This document shows, in pieces, positions 35,846 through 44,250 of a stretch of DNA of 64,000 nucleotides. This DNA comes from Clostridiales bacterium. Lineage in GTDB: Bacteria > Bacillota > Clostridia > Peptostreptococcales > Anaerovoracaceae. Location: assembly GCA_009911365.1 (NCBI GenBank), contig QXXF01000013.1, positions 1 through 64,000 on the forward strand. Direction: 5' to 3'. The notes under the pieces were generated by a model. That model saw only the letters and a program-made list of their open reading frames with translations, was not told the origin of the DNA and ran no database searches. Made by a program: the position numbers and the translations under genes. Each line of letters starts with the position of its first letter. Position 1 is the stretch's first letter.

Positions 35846-37453
35846 ATGAATGAAGTATCATACAGTGCCCATATCAGCAACGGGAAAAGTGCCCTCAACA
35901 GCAAAGGCAGGCTGTCCGGTGTGGCAAAACACAACCTGCGGAAATACCGTTCCAAAGAGTATGACAGGGAGAACATTGTCCTGCTCTTTGGCAGTACAAA
36001 TCTTATGCGGGATGTGAAAAAAGTCTATCAGGACACTTTTTCAGAAGCACTGGAGCAGTATAACCAAAAACAGACAAGGGCAGACCGACGGATTGACGAT
36101 TATTTTGAACATCTGTCCGGCAAGAACCAAGACATGGCAGTGGAGATTATTTTCCAGTGCGGGGATAAGGATTTCTGGGAAGATGTCTTTATGGAAACAG
36201 ATAAGGAAAAGCAAAACAAAGAAAATATCTGCAAGGTATATGACACCTTACTGGAGCAGTTGCAGAAAGAAATGCCGGATTTCAAAGTTGCAAATGCGGT
36301 AGTCCACTTTGATGAAGCAAGCCCGCATATGCACGTTGTAGGCGTTCCCATAGGCAGGGGATTTAAGCGCGGGCTGGAAACAAAGGTTTCCAAACGCTCT
36401 GTTTTCACTCCGAAAACGCTGGAGAATATTTTACAGAACAGCCTGCGTCAGACCGCAAGCGTAGAAATGCTTATCCACTTCGGAGTGCTTGTAAAAGATA
36501 AGCAGAAAGGGAAAAACTATGACCTGACCGTTGCGGAATATAAGGTGCAGCAGGAAACGAAGCGGCTGGAAATGGTGGCGGGATTCCTTGAAGAAAAACA
36601 GGACAGGCTTTTTAATGCCAACCAACGTCTGGAACAGGCAGAAAAAGAAGTTTCCGAAGCAGAACGGCGGTTGTCTGACACGAAAACAGAGATTATCGGA
36701 GCAGAGGAAGATTTGATACAGATAAAAACAGAAGGCAGGGAAATGAAACAAAAACTGATGGCAGAACAGGAGGAAATACGGCAGGAAAATTTGTCCTTAA
36801 AAACAGATACGCTTATCCTTCATTCTGATAAAGAGCGTCTTTTGCGTGATGTCAGGAAAGCAACAGATGAAAAGGAACAAATACAGGTAAAAAAAGAGGG
36901 GTTTTTAGAGGATATCGGTGTGTTGGATAAAGAGTTTGAAAAGCGTCTGGATTTCATCAACGTACTGGATAAACTCAAAGCACTCTTTTATAAGCTGTTA
37001 TCCATGATTCCGCTGGTGCGGGAGTTTGCAAAGTTTGTAGAAGAAAAAAAGGATATACGGGCCGCCTCCCCTTATGGCTATACCCCTCTCGGCAGGCTGT
37101 TAAGGGAGTACCGTACCTCTCTCCCTCAGCATGACAGGCTTGTCACGTTCCCGGAGATTGCCTCGTGGCAGACTTCCACAGGGGAAGTGGTTCCGGTGTA
37201 TGAGGACTATAACGGACGGGGAACGGAGTACAGGCTGGCGGGATTCTGGAATGTGCAGAAGGAACAGGCTGTAAAGGTTTCTGAAATAAGAGAGGAAATC
37301 ATGCCGGAGAACCGGATATGTACGTTAGAGCTGGCAGAGGTGTATGTAAAGGCGGTGGAGAGTTTCATGGAGGATATGGAACCGGAAGAACGTACAAGGG
37401 AGAACCGTCCTATGTATCAGAGACAAAACGAGGAATATATACAGGGCAGATAA
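35846..37453 (+). CDS. mobV: MobV-family relaxase (plasmid recombination/mobilisation protein)
   Basis: The ATG at 35846 follows AGAGAGGGGG; GTG at 35843 is less likely. The 535-residue protein has the N-terminal Pre/Mob motif (HISNGKSALNSKGRLSGVAK, then HNLRKYRSKEYDREN) and the metal-binding HFDEASPHMHVVGVPIGRG with the first His at about 154. A long coiled coil follows (about 240-370). The C-terminal region (PYGYTPLGRLLREYRTSLPQ, FPEIASWQTSTGEVVPVYED) is of unknown role. It nicks oriT and leads the strand into a recipient using a helper conjugation system. A terminator follows. Confidence 0.92.
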   Translation: MNEVSYSAHISNGKSALNSKGRLSGVAKHNLRKYRSKEYDRENIVLLFGSTNLMRDVKKVYQDTFSEALEQYNQKQTRADRRIDDYFEHLSGKNQDMAVEIIFQCGDKDFWEDVFMETDKEKQNKENICKVYDTLLEQLQKEMPDFKVANAVVHFDEASPHMHVVGVPIGRGFKRGLETKVSKRSVFTPKTLENILQNSLRQTASVEMLIHFGVLVKDKQKGKNYDLTVAEYKVQQETKRLEMVAGFLEEKQDRLFNANQRLEQAEKEVSEAERRLSDTKTEIIGAEEDLIQIKTEGREMKQKLMAEQEEIRQENLSLKTDTLILHSDKERLLRDVRKATDEKEQIQVKKEGFLEDIGVLDKEFEKRLDFINVLDKLKALFYKLLSMIPLVREFAKFVEEKKDIRAASPYGYTPLGRLLREYRTSLPQHDRLVTFPEIASWQTSTGEVVPVYEDYNGRGTEYRLAGFWNVQKEQAVKVSEIREEIMPENRICTLELAEVYVKAVESFMEDMEPEERTRENRPMYQRQNEEYIQGR

Positions 37454-37467
37454 ATAATTCCGTTGTT

Positions 37468-37503
37468 AAAAGGCATAGATGAAATATTCTATGCCTTTTG
37501 CAG
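37468..37503 (+). terminator. Terminator after the relaxase gene
   Basis: AAAAGGCATAG (37468-37478) pairs with CTATGCCTTTT (37489-37499). It separates the mobilisation and phosphate modules. Confidence 0.75.
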
Positions 37504-37508
37504 TGCAA

Positions 37509-37564
37509 TTAACTTACAATTAACATATATGCACTTTTAGAGTTAACATTGGGGACGGTATACT
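37509..37564 (+). promoter_or_regulatory. Pho-box-like promoter of the pst operon
   Basis: TTAACT at 37509, TTAACA at 37520 and TTAACA at 37543 repeat with 11- to 12-base steps (a weak GCACTT lies at the intermediate step, 37531). They are followed by TATACT at 37559-37564. Direct TTAACA-type repeats on one helix face ahead of a -10 are how PhoP/PhoB-family regulators bind pst promoters. No good -35 is present, consistent with an activated promoter. The regulator is probably the PhoB-like protein encoded at 41746. Confidence 0.65.
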
Positions 37565-37600
37565 TGGTTCATACAAAAAAAACAAAGGAGTGTGTTGAAT

Positions 37601-38452
37601 ATGAAAAAACTTATTATGATTGCAACCGTTTTTGCACTTATGACAGGGGTATTGACAGGATGTAGCGGCAATGCTGGTTCGTTCACTGACAAAAGTACAG
37701 CAAATGAGACAACTAAGAGTTCACAAACAATAGCCACCGACGGTTCCACTTCAATGGAGAAAGTCATTGGATTTTTGAGTGAAGCCTATATGGAGGAACA
37801 TGGAAATATAAAGGTTACATACAATCCAACGGGTTCTAGTTCCGGTATACAGGCAGTAGAGGAAGGAAGATGTGATATCGGACTGGCAAGTCGTGACCTG
37901 AAGGAAGATGAAACAGCAGATTTACAGGGAACGGTAGTTGCCATTGATGGAATCGGAATCATAGTCAATCCTGATAATCCGGCAACAGATTTAACAATTG
38001 ATCAGATAGGGAAGATTTATAGTGGTGAGATTACCAACTGGAAAGAGGTTGGCGGCAGCGACGCACCGATTGTCTGTATTGGGCGTGAGGCGGCTTCCGG
38101 CACAAGAGACGGTTTTGAGGAAGTGACAGGCACAAAGGATAAATGCAAGTATTCACAGGAACTTACGTCTACGGGCGATGTCGTGCAGACGGTATCCGGC
38201 AATCCAAATGCCATTGGCTATGCATCGGTTGCCTCGGTTGGTGATACGGTAAAGATGGTCAGCGTGGAAGGGGTAAGCCCGACAACAGAAAGTATTCAGG
38301 ATGGGAAATACAAAGTCCAGAGAAACTTCGTGCTGGTCACAAAAAAGGACACTGCTCTTTCTAAAGCTGCACAGGAGTTTTTCGACTTCGCTACCAGCGA
38401 ACAGGCAGACAGCCTTATTACAGAGGCAGGTGCTGTTCCTGTCAAACGGTAA
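37601..38452 (+). CDS. pstS: Phosphate ABC transporter substrate-binding lipoprotein
   Basis: The start is ATG 37601 after AAAGGAG; upstream GTG and TTG codons are less suited. The 283-residue protein has a lipoprotein signal ending in GVLTGC with Cys21 as lipid anchor. The PstS fold follows: TIATDGSTSMEKVIGFLSEA (phosphate-binding Ser/Thr), YNPTGSSSGIQAVEEGRCDI and GREAASGTRDGFEEV. It captures phosphate outside the membrane for PstCAB. It is the first gene of a seven-gene Pho module on the mobile element. Confidence 0.95.
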   Translation: MKKLIMIATVFALMTGVLTGCSGNAGSFTDKSTANETTKSSQTIATDGSTSMEKVIGFLSEAYMEEHGNIKVTYNPTGSSSGIQAVEEGRCDIGLASRDLKEDETADLQGTVVAIDGIGIIVNPDNPATDLTIDQIGKIYSGEITNWKEVGGSDAPIVCIGREAASGTRDGFEEVTGTKDKCKYSQELTSTGDVVQTVSGNPNAIGYASVASVGDTVKMVSVEGVSPTTESIQDGKYKVQRNFVLVTKKDTALSKAAQEFFDFATSEQADSLITEAGAVPVKR

Positions 38453-38469
38453 TTACAGGAGGGGCTGTT

Positions 38470-39342
38470 ATGGAAAAGATAAAAAAGACAGCAAGGTGGA
38501 TGGAAAGGGCAATGAACCTGTTGTTTTTGGTATGCGGTCTGCTGACGATACTGTTTGTCGTCCTAATTACTATATTTCTCTTGATAAGCGGCATTCCGGC
38601 AATACGGGATATCGGTCTGGGAGATTTCCTGTTTGGGAAGGTCTGGGCATCTACTTCTGCAAAGCCTTCCTATGGAATCCTTCCCTTTATCCTGACATCC
38701 GTATACGGAACTCTGGGGGCAATCCTCATAGGAGTTCCGATTGGACTGCTATGTGCTATTTTTCTGGCAAAGATGTCCCCAAAGAAAGTTAGCAGTGCAG
38801 TAAGGAATGTGGTAGATTTGCTTGCCGGAATCCCGTCTGTCGTTTATGGGCTGGTGGGAATGATCATCATTGTTCCATGCGTAAGGGAGATATTTCATCT
38901 CCCGGATGGTGCAAACCTCTTTTCGGCAATTCTTGTCCTTGCTGTTATGATTCTGCCCTCTGTCATTTCCGTATCGGAAACGGCAATCGGGGCGGTGCCA
39001 AAGGAATATGAGGAGGCTTCTCTTGCTCTGGGGGCGACAAAGACGGAAACCGTATTTAAGGTGGTTGTGCCTGCCGCAAAAAGCGGCATTGTCACTGCGG
39101 TTGTATTAGGCATTGGCAGGGCAGTCGGGGAAGCGATGGCGGTTATGATGGTAGCGGGAAATGTTGCCAATATGCCGAAACTGTTTGGCAGCGTCCGGTT
39201 TCTGACTACTGCTGTTGCCAGTGAAATGTCCTATTCTTCCGGCTTACAGAGACAGGCATTATTTTCCATCGCACTGGTGCTTTTTCTGTTCATTATGGCA
39301 ATTAACCTGATATTAAATGTAGTAATTAAAAAAAAGGTTTGA
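38470..39342 (+). CDS. pstC: Phosphate ABC transporter permease PstC
   Basis: A 290-residue permease with six predicted membrane helices and the conserved LLAGIPSVVYGLVGM loop plus the EAA-type coupling motif (EYEEASLALGATKTETVFKV). With PstA it forms the phosphate channel. It follows pstS by 17 bases, with ACAGGAGGGG before the ATG. Confidence 0.94.
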   Translation: MEKIKKTARWMERAMNLLFLVCGLLTILFVVLITIFLLISGIPAIRDIGLGDFLFGKVWASTSAKPSYGILPFILTSVYGTLGAILIGVPIGLLCAIFLAKMSPKKVSSAVRNVVDLLAGIPSVVYGLVGMIIIVPCVREIFHLPDGANLFSAILVLAVMILPSVISVSETAIGAVPKEYEEASLALGATKTETVFKVVVPAAKSGIVTAVVLGIGRAVGEAMAVMMVAGNVANMPKLFGSVRFLTTAVASEMSYSSGLQRQALFSIALVLFLFIMAINLILNVVIKKKV

Positions 39343-39421
39343 AGTTCCACTATTGCATGAAAATACCATGCCAAGTGGAACTAAGGCAAACCTATCAAGA
39401 ACGCAAAAACAGCGTTCTTGA
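39343..39421 (+). repeat. Two hairpins between pstC and pstA
   Basis: AGTTCCAC (39343-39350) pairs with GTGGAACT (39375-39382), and TCAAGAACGC (39395-39404) pairs with GCGTTCTTGA (39412-39421). Neither is followed by a T-run, so they are more likely mRNA-stability or processing elements than terminators. The second ends eight bases before the pstA ribosome site. Confidence 0.6.
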
Positions 39422-39441
39422 GGAAAATGGAGGAAATACAT

Positions 39442-40305
39442 GTGACTGATACAATATCGAAAGCAAGAAAAATTAAGGATACTATCTTAAAGCTGATGAT
39501 GGTTTTATCAGCAGGATTGATTTGCTCTCTCCTGCTCGGACTGATTGGATATATCCTGTACCGGGGCATTCCACATATCTCATGGATGCTTGTTTCTACG
39601 AAACCAAGCCTTTTGCGTGGTACGGTCGGGATTCTGCCAAACATCCTGAATACCTTATATATCATTATCATAACGCTTGTAATTGTACTGCCGCTTGGGG
39701 TAGGGGCTGCGATTTATCTGAACGAATATGCAAAGAATAAAAAACTGGTACGGGTCATTGAACTGGCAACAGAAACCCTTGCCGGAATCCCATCAATTAT
39801 ATATGGACTGGTGGGAATGCTCCTGTTTGTGCAGTTTTTCTCTCTGGGAACCAGTCTGATGGCCGGTTCGCTCACCCTGGCAATCATGACATTGCCCACG
39901 ATTATACGCACCACACAGGAAAGCCTGAAAACGGTGCCAAAAGCATACCGGGAAGGTTCGCTTGGATTAGGGGCAGGCAAATGGTATATGATTCGTACAG
40001 TTGTCATTCCCTGTGTCATTGATGGGATTGTTACCGGCTGTATCTTATCGGTGGGCAGAGTGGTAGGTGAAAGTGCCGCACTTCTCTTTACGGCAGGGAT
40101 GGCAAATGAACTGCTGTCCGTACCAGAGGCAGTGCAGGCGGGAAATGCGGGTTCTACCCTGACCGTTGCCATGTATGTATATGCGAAAGAGCGCGGGCAG
40201 TTTGATGTTGCGTTTGCGGTTGCCGCTATATTGCTTGTACTTACCTTTCTTATCAATATGTCGGCAAAGATAGCGGCGGTTAGACTGAAACAGAAACGAG
40301 GTTAA
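39442..40305 (+). CDS. pstA: Phosphate ABC transporter permease PstA
   Basis: The GTG at 39442 is chosen because GGAGG lies eight bases upstream; TTG 39418 and ATG 39427 lie before or on that site. The 287-residue product has six predicted helices, [18 protein letters not shown] and the coupling motif [20 protein letters not shown]. It pairs with PstC and PstB. It is followed by pstB after four bases. Confidence 0.93.
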   Translation: MTDTISKARKIKDTILKLMMVLSAGLICSLLLGLIGYILYRGIPHISWMLVSTKPSLLRGTVGILPNILNTLYIIIITLVIVLPLGVGAAIYLNEYAKNKKLVRVIELATETLAGIPSIIYGLVGMLLFVQFFSLGTSLMAGSLTLAIMTLPTIIRTTQESLKTVPKAYREGSLGLGAGKWYMIRTVVIPCVIDGIVTGCILSVGRVVGESAALLFTAGMANELLSVPEAVQAGNAGSTLTVAMYVYAKERGQFDVAFAVAAILLVLTFLINMSAKIAAVRLKQKRG

Positions 40306-40309
40306 AGTT

Positions 40310-41062
40310 ATGGAACACATTATCACGACAAAGAATTTAAACTTATGGTATGGCGCGAGCCATGCCCTGAAAAGTATCAATATGGAAATTCCGGAAAAGA
40401 AAATTACTGCACTGATTGGCCCCTCCGGCTGTGGAAAATCCACTTATCTGAAAACATTGAACCGGATGAATGATTTGGTGGAAAACTGCCGTATCGAAGG
40501 AGAAATTATGCTTTCCGGCATTGATATATACAAAGAAATTGATGTGAACATTTTGCGGAAACGTGTCGGCATGGTGTTTCAGAAACCGAATCCGTTTCCG
40601 ATGAGTATTTATGATAATATTGCATATGGTCCAAGAATACATGGAATCAAATCAAAGGTGAAGCTGGATGAAATCGTGGAGCGTTCCCTGACACAGGCGG
40701 CAATCTGGGAGGAATGCAAAGACCGTTTGAAAAAGAGTGCATTGGGCATGAGCGGCGGACAGCAGCAGAGGCTCTGTATTGCAAGGGCACTGGCGGTGGA
40801 GCCGGAAGTCCTTCTGATGGATGAACCGACATCTGCCCTTGATCCTATTTCCACTTCAAAGATTGAAGATTTAGCAATGGAACTGAAGGAAAAATATACG
40901 ATTATTATGGTGACCCACAATATGCAGCAGGCAGTGCGGATTGCAGATCAGACAGCATTCTTCCTGCTGGGCGAGGTGGTGGAGTTTGACGATACGCAGA
41001 CCATGTTCTCCACACCATCCGACCAGAGGACAGAGGATTATATTACAGGGAGGTTTGGATAA
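40310..41062 (+). CDS. pstB: Phosphate ABC transporter ATP-binding protein
   Basis: A 250-residue ATPase with Walker [10 protein letters not shown] (about 38-46), signature [17 protein letters not shown] and Walker [14 protein letters not shown], plus the switch His in MVTHNM. It powers phosphate import through PstCA. Its stop overlaps the phoU start by one base, indicating coupling. Confidence 0.96.
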   Translation: MEHIITTKNLNLWYGASHALKSINMEIPEKKITALIGPSGCGKSTYLKTLNRMNDLVENCRIEGEIMLSGIDIYKEIDVNILRKRVGMVFQKPNPFPMSIYDNIAYGPRIHGIKSKVKLDEIVERSLTQAAIWEECKDRLKKSALGMSGGQQQRLCIARALAVEPEVLLMDEPTSALDPISTSKIEDLAMELKEKYTIIMVTHNMQQAVRIADQTAFFLLGEVVEFDDTQTMFSTPSDQRTEDYITGRFG

Positions 41063-41745
41063 TGCGGAATAAATTTGACAGACAGTTGTCGCAGCTTAAT
41101 ACAGAACTTGTTACAATGGGAGCCTTATGCGAAGAGGCAATTACCGATGCGGTAAAATATCTTACGGATAATGAGGAAAACAGCAAAAATATGTGCCTGG
41201 ATGCAGACGCACAGATTGATAAAAAGGAGCGTGATATCGAAACACTCTGCCTGAAACTGATTTTACAGCAGCAGCCTGTAGCAAAAGATTTGAGAGTTGT
41301 TTCGGCTGCTTTGAAAATGATTTCCGATATGGAACGGATTGGCGATCAGGCATCAGACATTGTGGAGATTGCACCCTATGTGGCAAAAAAGGGAACGCTT
41401 GGCGAAACCCATATCTGGGAAATGGCGGATGCTGCGATTAAAATGGTGTCGGAAAGCGTGGAATCCTTTGTGAAAATGAATCTGGATATTGCCTATCTGG
41501 TCATTGAACATGATAATATCGTGGATGATTTGTTTGACAAGGTAAAGCGGGAGTTGATAAAATCAATAACAGAGGGGCATGACGATGCGGAGGCTCTTAT
41601 GGATTTGCTGATGATTGCAAAATATTTTGAGCGGATTGGCGACCATGCAGAAAATATTGCGGAGTGGGTTATTTATTCCATTACCGGAGAGCATCGGAAA
41701 AGGCCTGAAAATAAAGAAAACTTCACCGAAGGAGGAATCGGTTAA
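41062..41745 (+). CDS. phoU: Phosphate signalling protein PhoU
   Basis: A 227-residue protein with two three-helix PhoU repeats, each with the family signature: KDLRVVSAALKMISDMERIG then DQASDIVEIA, and ALMDLLMIAKYFERIGDHAE. It links PstB activity to the sensor kinase and restrains phosphate uptake when phosphate is plentiful. It is directly followed by the response regulator gene, whose ATG touches the stop. Confidence 0.95.
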   Translation: MRNKFDRQLSQLNTELVTMGALCEEAITDAVKYLTDNEENSKNMCLDADAQIDKKERDIETLCLKLILQQQPVAKDLRVVSAALKMISDMERIGDQASDIVEIAPYVAKKGTLGETHIWEMADAAIKMVSESVESFVKMNLDIAYLVIEHDNIVDDLFDKVKRELIKSITEGHDDAEALMDLLMIAKYFERIGDHAENIAEWVIYSITGEHRKRPENKENFTEGGIG

Positions 41746-42423
41746 ATGATTGATCTGCTGGAAGATGATGATAATATAAGAAAGCTGGTTTGCTATGCCC
41801 TGTCAAAAGAGGGATTTGAAGTACAGGGGCATTCTTCTCCAAAGGAATTTTGGCAGGGAATCAATACGGAACTGCCGGAATTGGTTTTGCTGGATATTAT
41901 GCTGCCGGAAGAAGACGGATTGTCGATTCTAAATAAACTGAAAGGTAATGCAGCGACAGAGCATATCCCTGTGATTATGCTTACTGCGAAAGGCAGCGAA
42001 TTTGATAAAGTTACCGGACTGGATATGGGGGCGGATGATTACGTGGCAAAGCCTTTTGGAACAATGGAACTGATTTCAAGGGTACGGGCGGTACTGAGAC
42101 GTTCCCATAAAACGCAGGGGAATAGAACATATGAGATTGGCGGATTATATGTTGACCCGGCAAAACACATCATTACTGTATCTGGTGAGGAGGTATCGCT
42201 TTCCTATAAGGAATATCTGCTGTTAATGGTTCTGCTGGAGGCAGAGGGCAATGTCGTGGAGCGCGACAGGCTTTTAACCAGTGTCTGGGGGGAATATTAT
42301 ACAGAATCCCGGACGCTGGATGTGCATATCCGGAAACTGCGGGTAAAACTGGGGGATGCCGGAAAACTCATTCAGACGATAAAAGGAATTGGCTATAAAT
42401 TAGGAGGCGATTGGAATAAATAA
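41746..42423 (+). CDS. phoB: PhoB/PhoP-like response regulator
   Basis: A 225-residue OmpR-type regulator: receiver with acidic pocket LLEDDDN, phospho-acceptor Asp50 in ELVLLDIMLPEEDG and Lys in IMLTAKGS. A winged-helix domain follows (about 130-222; SYKEYLLLMVLLEAEGNVVE, LDVHIRKLRVKLGD). It probably binds the TTAACA repeats ahead of pstS. A strong AGGAGG for the next gene lies within its last codons. Confidence 0.92.
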   Translation: MIDLLEDDDNIRKLVCYALSKEGFEVQGHSSPKEFWQGINTELPELVLLDIMLPEEDGLSILNKLKGNAATEHIPVIMLTAKGSEFDKVTGLDMGADDYVAKPFGTMELISRVRAVLRRSHKTQGNRTYEIGGLYVDPAKHIITVSGEEVSLSYKEYLLLMVLLEAEGNVVERDRLLTSVWGEYYTESRTLDVHIRKLRVKLGDAGKLIQTIKGIGYKLGGDWNK

Positions 42424-44089
42424 AAAAATTTTTCGTTCGTCACTGCTTACCGTCTGTCTTGTATTGGCAGCTACCATTGCATTGATTATGGGGCTTTTGT
42501 TTCATTTCTTTGAAAAGCAGATACAGACAGAGCTTGCAAATGAGGCTGGCTTTCTGGCACATGCTCTTGAAAATGAGGGGGCCGGATATTTTGACGGTTT
42601 TGATAACAAGAATAACAGACTTGCCGGAAATAACCGCATCACATGGATTGATAAGAACGGAACGGTATTGTTCGACAGCAGGGCAGATGCGTCCGAACTG
42701 GATAATCATGCTGACAGGGATGAAATTAAAACGGCCATGAAAGAGGGGAAAGGCATGAGTACAAGGTACTCCAAAACCCTGACGGAAAAAACAGTGAATT
42801 ATGCCATACGGCTTTCGAATGGCAGCATACTAAGGGTTTCCACTGAACAGTATACGGTAATAACCATTCTGATGGGGATGCTCCAGCCGATTTTGTTCAT
42901 TATGTTTATCGCATTGATTCTGACGCTGGTGCTTTCCGCAAGGGTATCGAAAGCCATTATAGAGCCGCTTAACAGGCTGGATTTGGAAATGCCGGAGAAT
43001 AATGACACCTACGAGGAATTAACGCCGCTGTTACGGAAAATTGCAGACCAGAAAGAAACGATAGGGGAACAGCTTGCAGACGCCCACAAAAAACAGAAGG
43101 AATTTAACCTGATTACAGAAAATATGAGTGAGGGCTTTCTGGTGATTGATGCAGACGCCAATCTCCTCACCTATAATTCAGCCGCATTAAACCTGCTTGA
43201 GATTACCCCTCCGGCAGACAGAAGTGTCCTGCTGTTTTGCCGGGCAAAAGAGTTCCGTAATGTCATATCTGATGTACTGTCAGGAATAAAGGCAGAGAAT
43301 ACGATGGTGCGGGAGGAACGCAGTTACAGTTTGATTGCCAATCCGGTTTTTGAGAAAGAATCTGTAATCGGGGCTGTTGTGGTGATTCTGGATATTACGG
43401 AACGTGAAAAAAGGGATGCGCTGCGACGGGAGTTTACGGCAAATGTCTCCCATGAACTGAAAACCCCGCTGACATCCATTTCCGGTTTTGCCGAACTGAT
43501 GAAAGCAGGGGATGTTTCAGAAAATGATGTTATTGACTTTTCGGAATCCATTTATGATGAGGCACAAAGACTGATTACACTGGTCAATGATATTATTAAG
43601 ATTTCTGAACTTGACGGGCAGAGCATCCCTTATGAAAAAGAAATGGTGGATTTATATGAATTGTCAAATGAGGTAATCGAACGGTTGGAAAAAGAAGCCG
43701 ATAAGAAGAATATTACCTTTCATTTGATTGGCGGCAGGGCAGAGATTATAGGCGTGCATAAAATTTTGGAGGAAATGCTCTATAACCTTTGTGACAATGC
43801 GATTAAATATAATAAAGAAAACGGAATGGTAGACGTCATAGTAAACCAAACCCAGGATGGCGTGAATGTAATTGTGCGGGATAACGGAATTGGGATTCCG
43901 GCATCACATCAGGACAGGGTGTTTGAACGTTTTTACCGGGTGGATAAAAGCCACTCAAAAAAAGTAGGAGGAACAGGTCTTGGTCTTGCCATAGTAAAGC
44001 ATGGTGCTCTGTATCACCATGCAAAGCTCAGTCTGGAAAGCGCTGTGGATGTAGGAACTGCCATAACGATTGCATTTTCTAAAAAGTAA
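42416..44089 (+). CDS. phoR: PhoR-like sensor histidine kinase with an abnormal start codon
   Basis: The frame reads NKKIFRSSLLTVCLVLAATI from 42419, a typical first membrane helix of PhoR-like kinases. Eight bases after AGGAGG (42402-42407), where ATG is expected, stands ATA (42416). The first usual start is TTG 42464, which would remove part of the helix. The protein then has an outside sensor region, a second helix (about 42865-42950), a PAS-like domain, the phospho-acceptor His in ANVSHELKTPLTS (codon 43451), NLCDNAIKYN, DNGIGIP and GGTGLGLAIV. It should respond to phosphate via PstSCAB-PhoU. Use of AUA would be weak; the allele may be poorly expressed. Confidence 0.8.
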   Translation: MNKKIFRSSLLTVCLVLAATIALIMGLLFHFFEKQIQTELANEAGFLAHALENEGAGYFDGFDNKNNRLAGNNRITWIDKNGTVLFDSRADASELDNHADRDEIKTAMKEGKGMSTRYSKTLTEKTVNYAIRLSNGSILRVSTEQYTVITILMGMLQPILFIMFIALILTLVLSARVSKAIIEPLNRLDLEMPENNDTYEELTPLLRKIADQKETIGEQLADAHKKQKEFNLITENMSEGFLVIDADANLLTYNSAALNLLEITPPADRSVLLFCRAKEFRNVISDVLSGIKAENTMVREERSYSLIANPVFEKESVIGAVVVILDITEREKRDALRREFTANVSHELKTPLTSISGFAELMKAGDVSENDVIDFSESIYDEAQRLITLVNDIIKISELDGQSIPYEKEMVDLYELSNEVIERLEKEADKKNITFHLIGGRAEIIGVHKILEEMLYNLCDNAIKYNKENGMVDVIVNQTQDGVNVIVRDNGIGIPASHQDRVFERFYRVDKSHSKKVGGTGLGLAIVKHGALYHHAKLSLESAVDVGTAITIAFSKK

Positions 44090-44100
44090 TAAGGATAAAT

Positions 44101-44147
44101 ATATGCCGGAAAACAGCCCGTATAAGGGATATGTCCGGCATATTTTT
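44101..44147 (+). terminator. Terminator of the pst-pho operon
   Basis: ATATGCCGGA (44101-44110) pairs with TCCGGCATAT (44134-44143), followed by TTTTT. Confidence 0.75.
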
Positions 44148-44172
44148 AACGCAGTTTTAACATACCTGTTAT
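44145..44172 (+). promoter_or_regulatory. Possible Pho-box-like repeats upstream of the hybrid kinase
   Basis: TTTAAC at 44145 and TTTAAC at 44156 are 11 bases apart, and a weak TGTTAT follows at 44167. The nearest -10-like TATAAAAT is near 44205, farther than in the pstS promoter, so the link to the Pho regulator is uncertain. Confidence 0.35.
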
Positions 44173-44250
44173 CTGCCCTTTATGGTTTATCAGATGAAAA
44201 TCGTATAAAATAACTTGTGTAAACAAGATGTTTACAGGAATGGAGGATCC

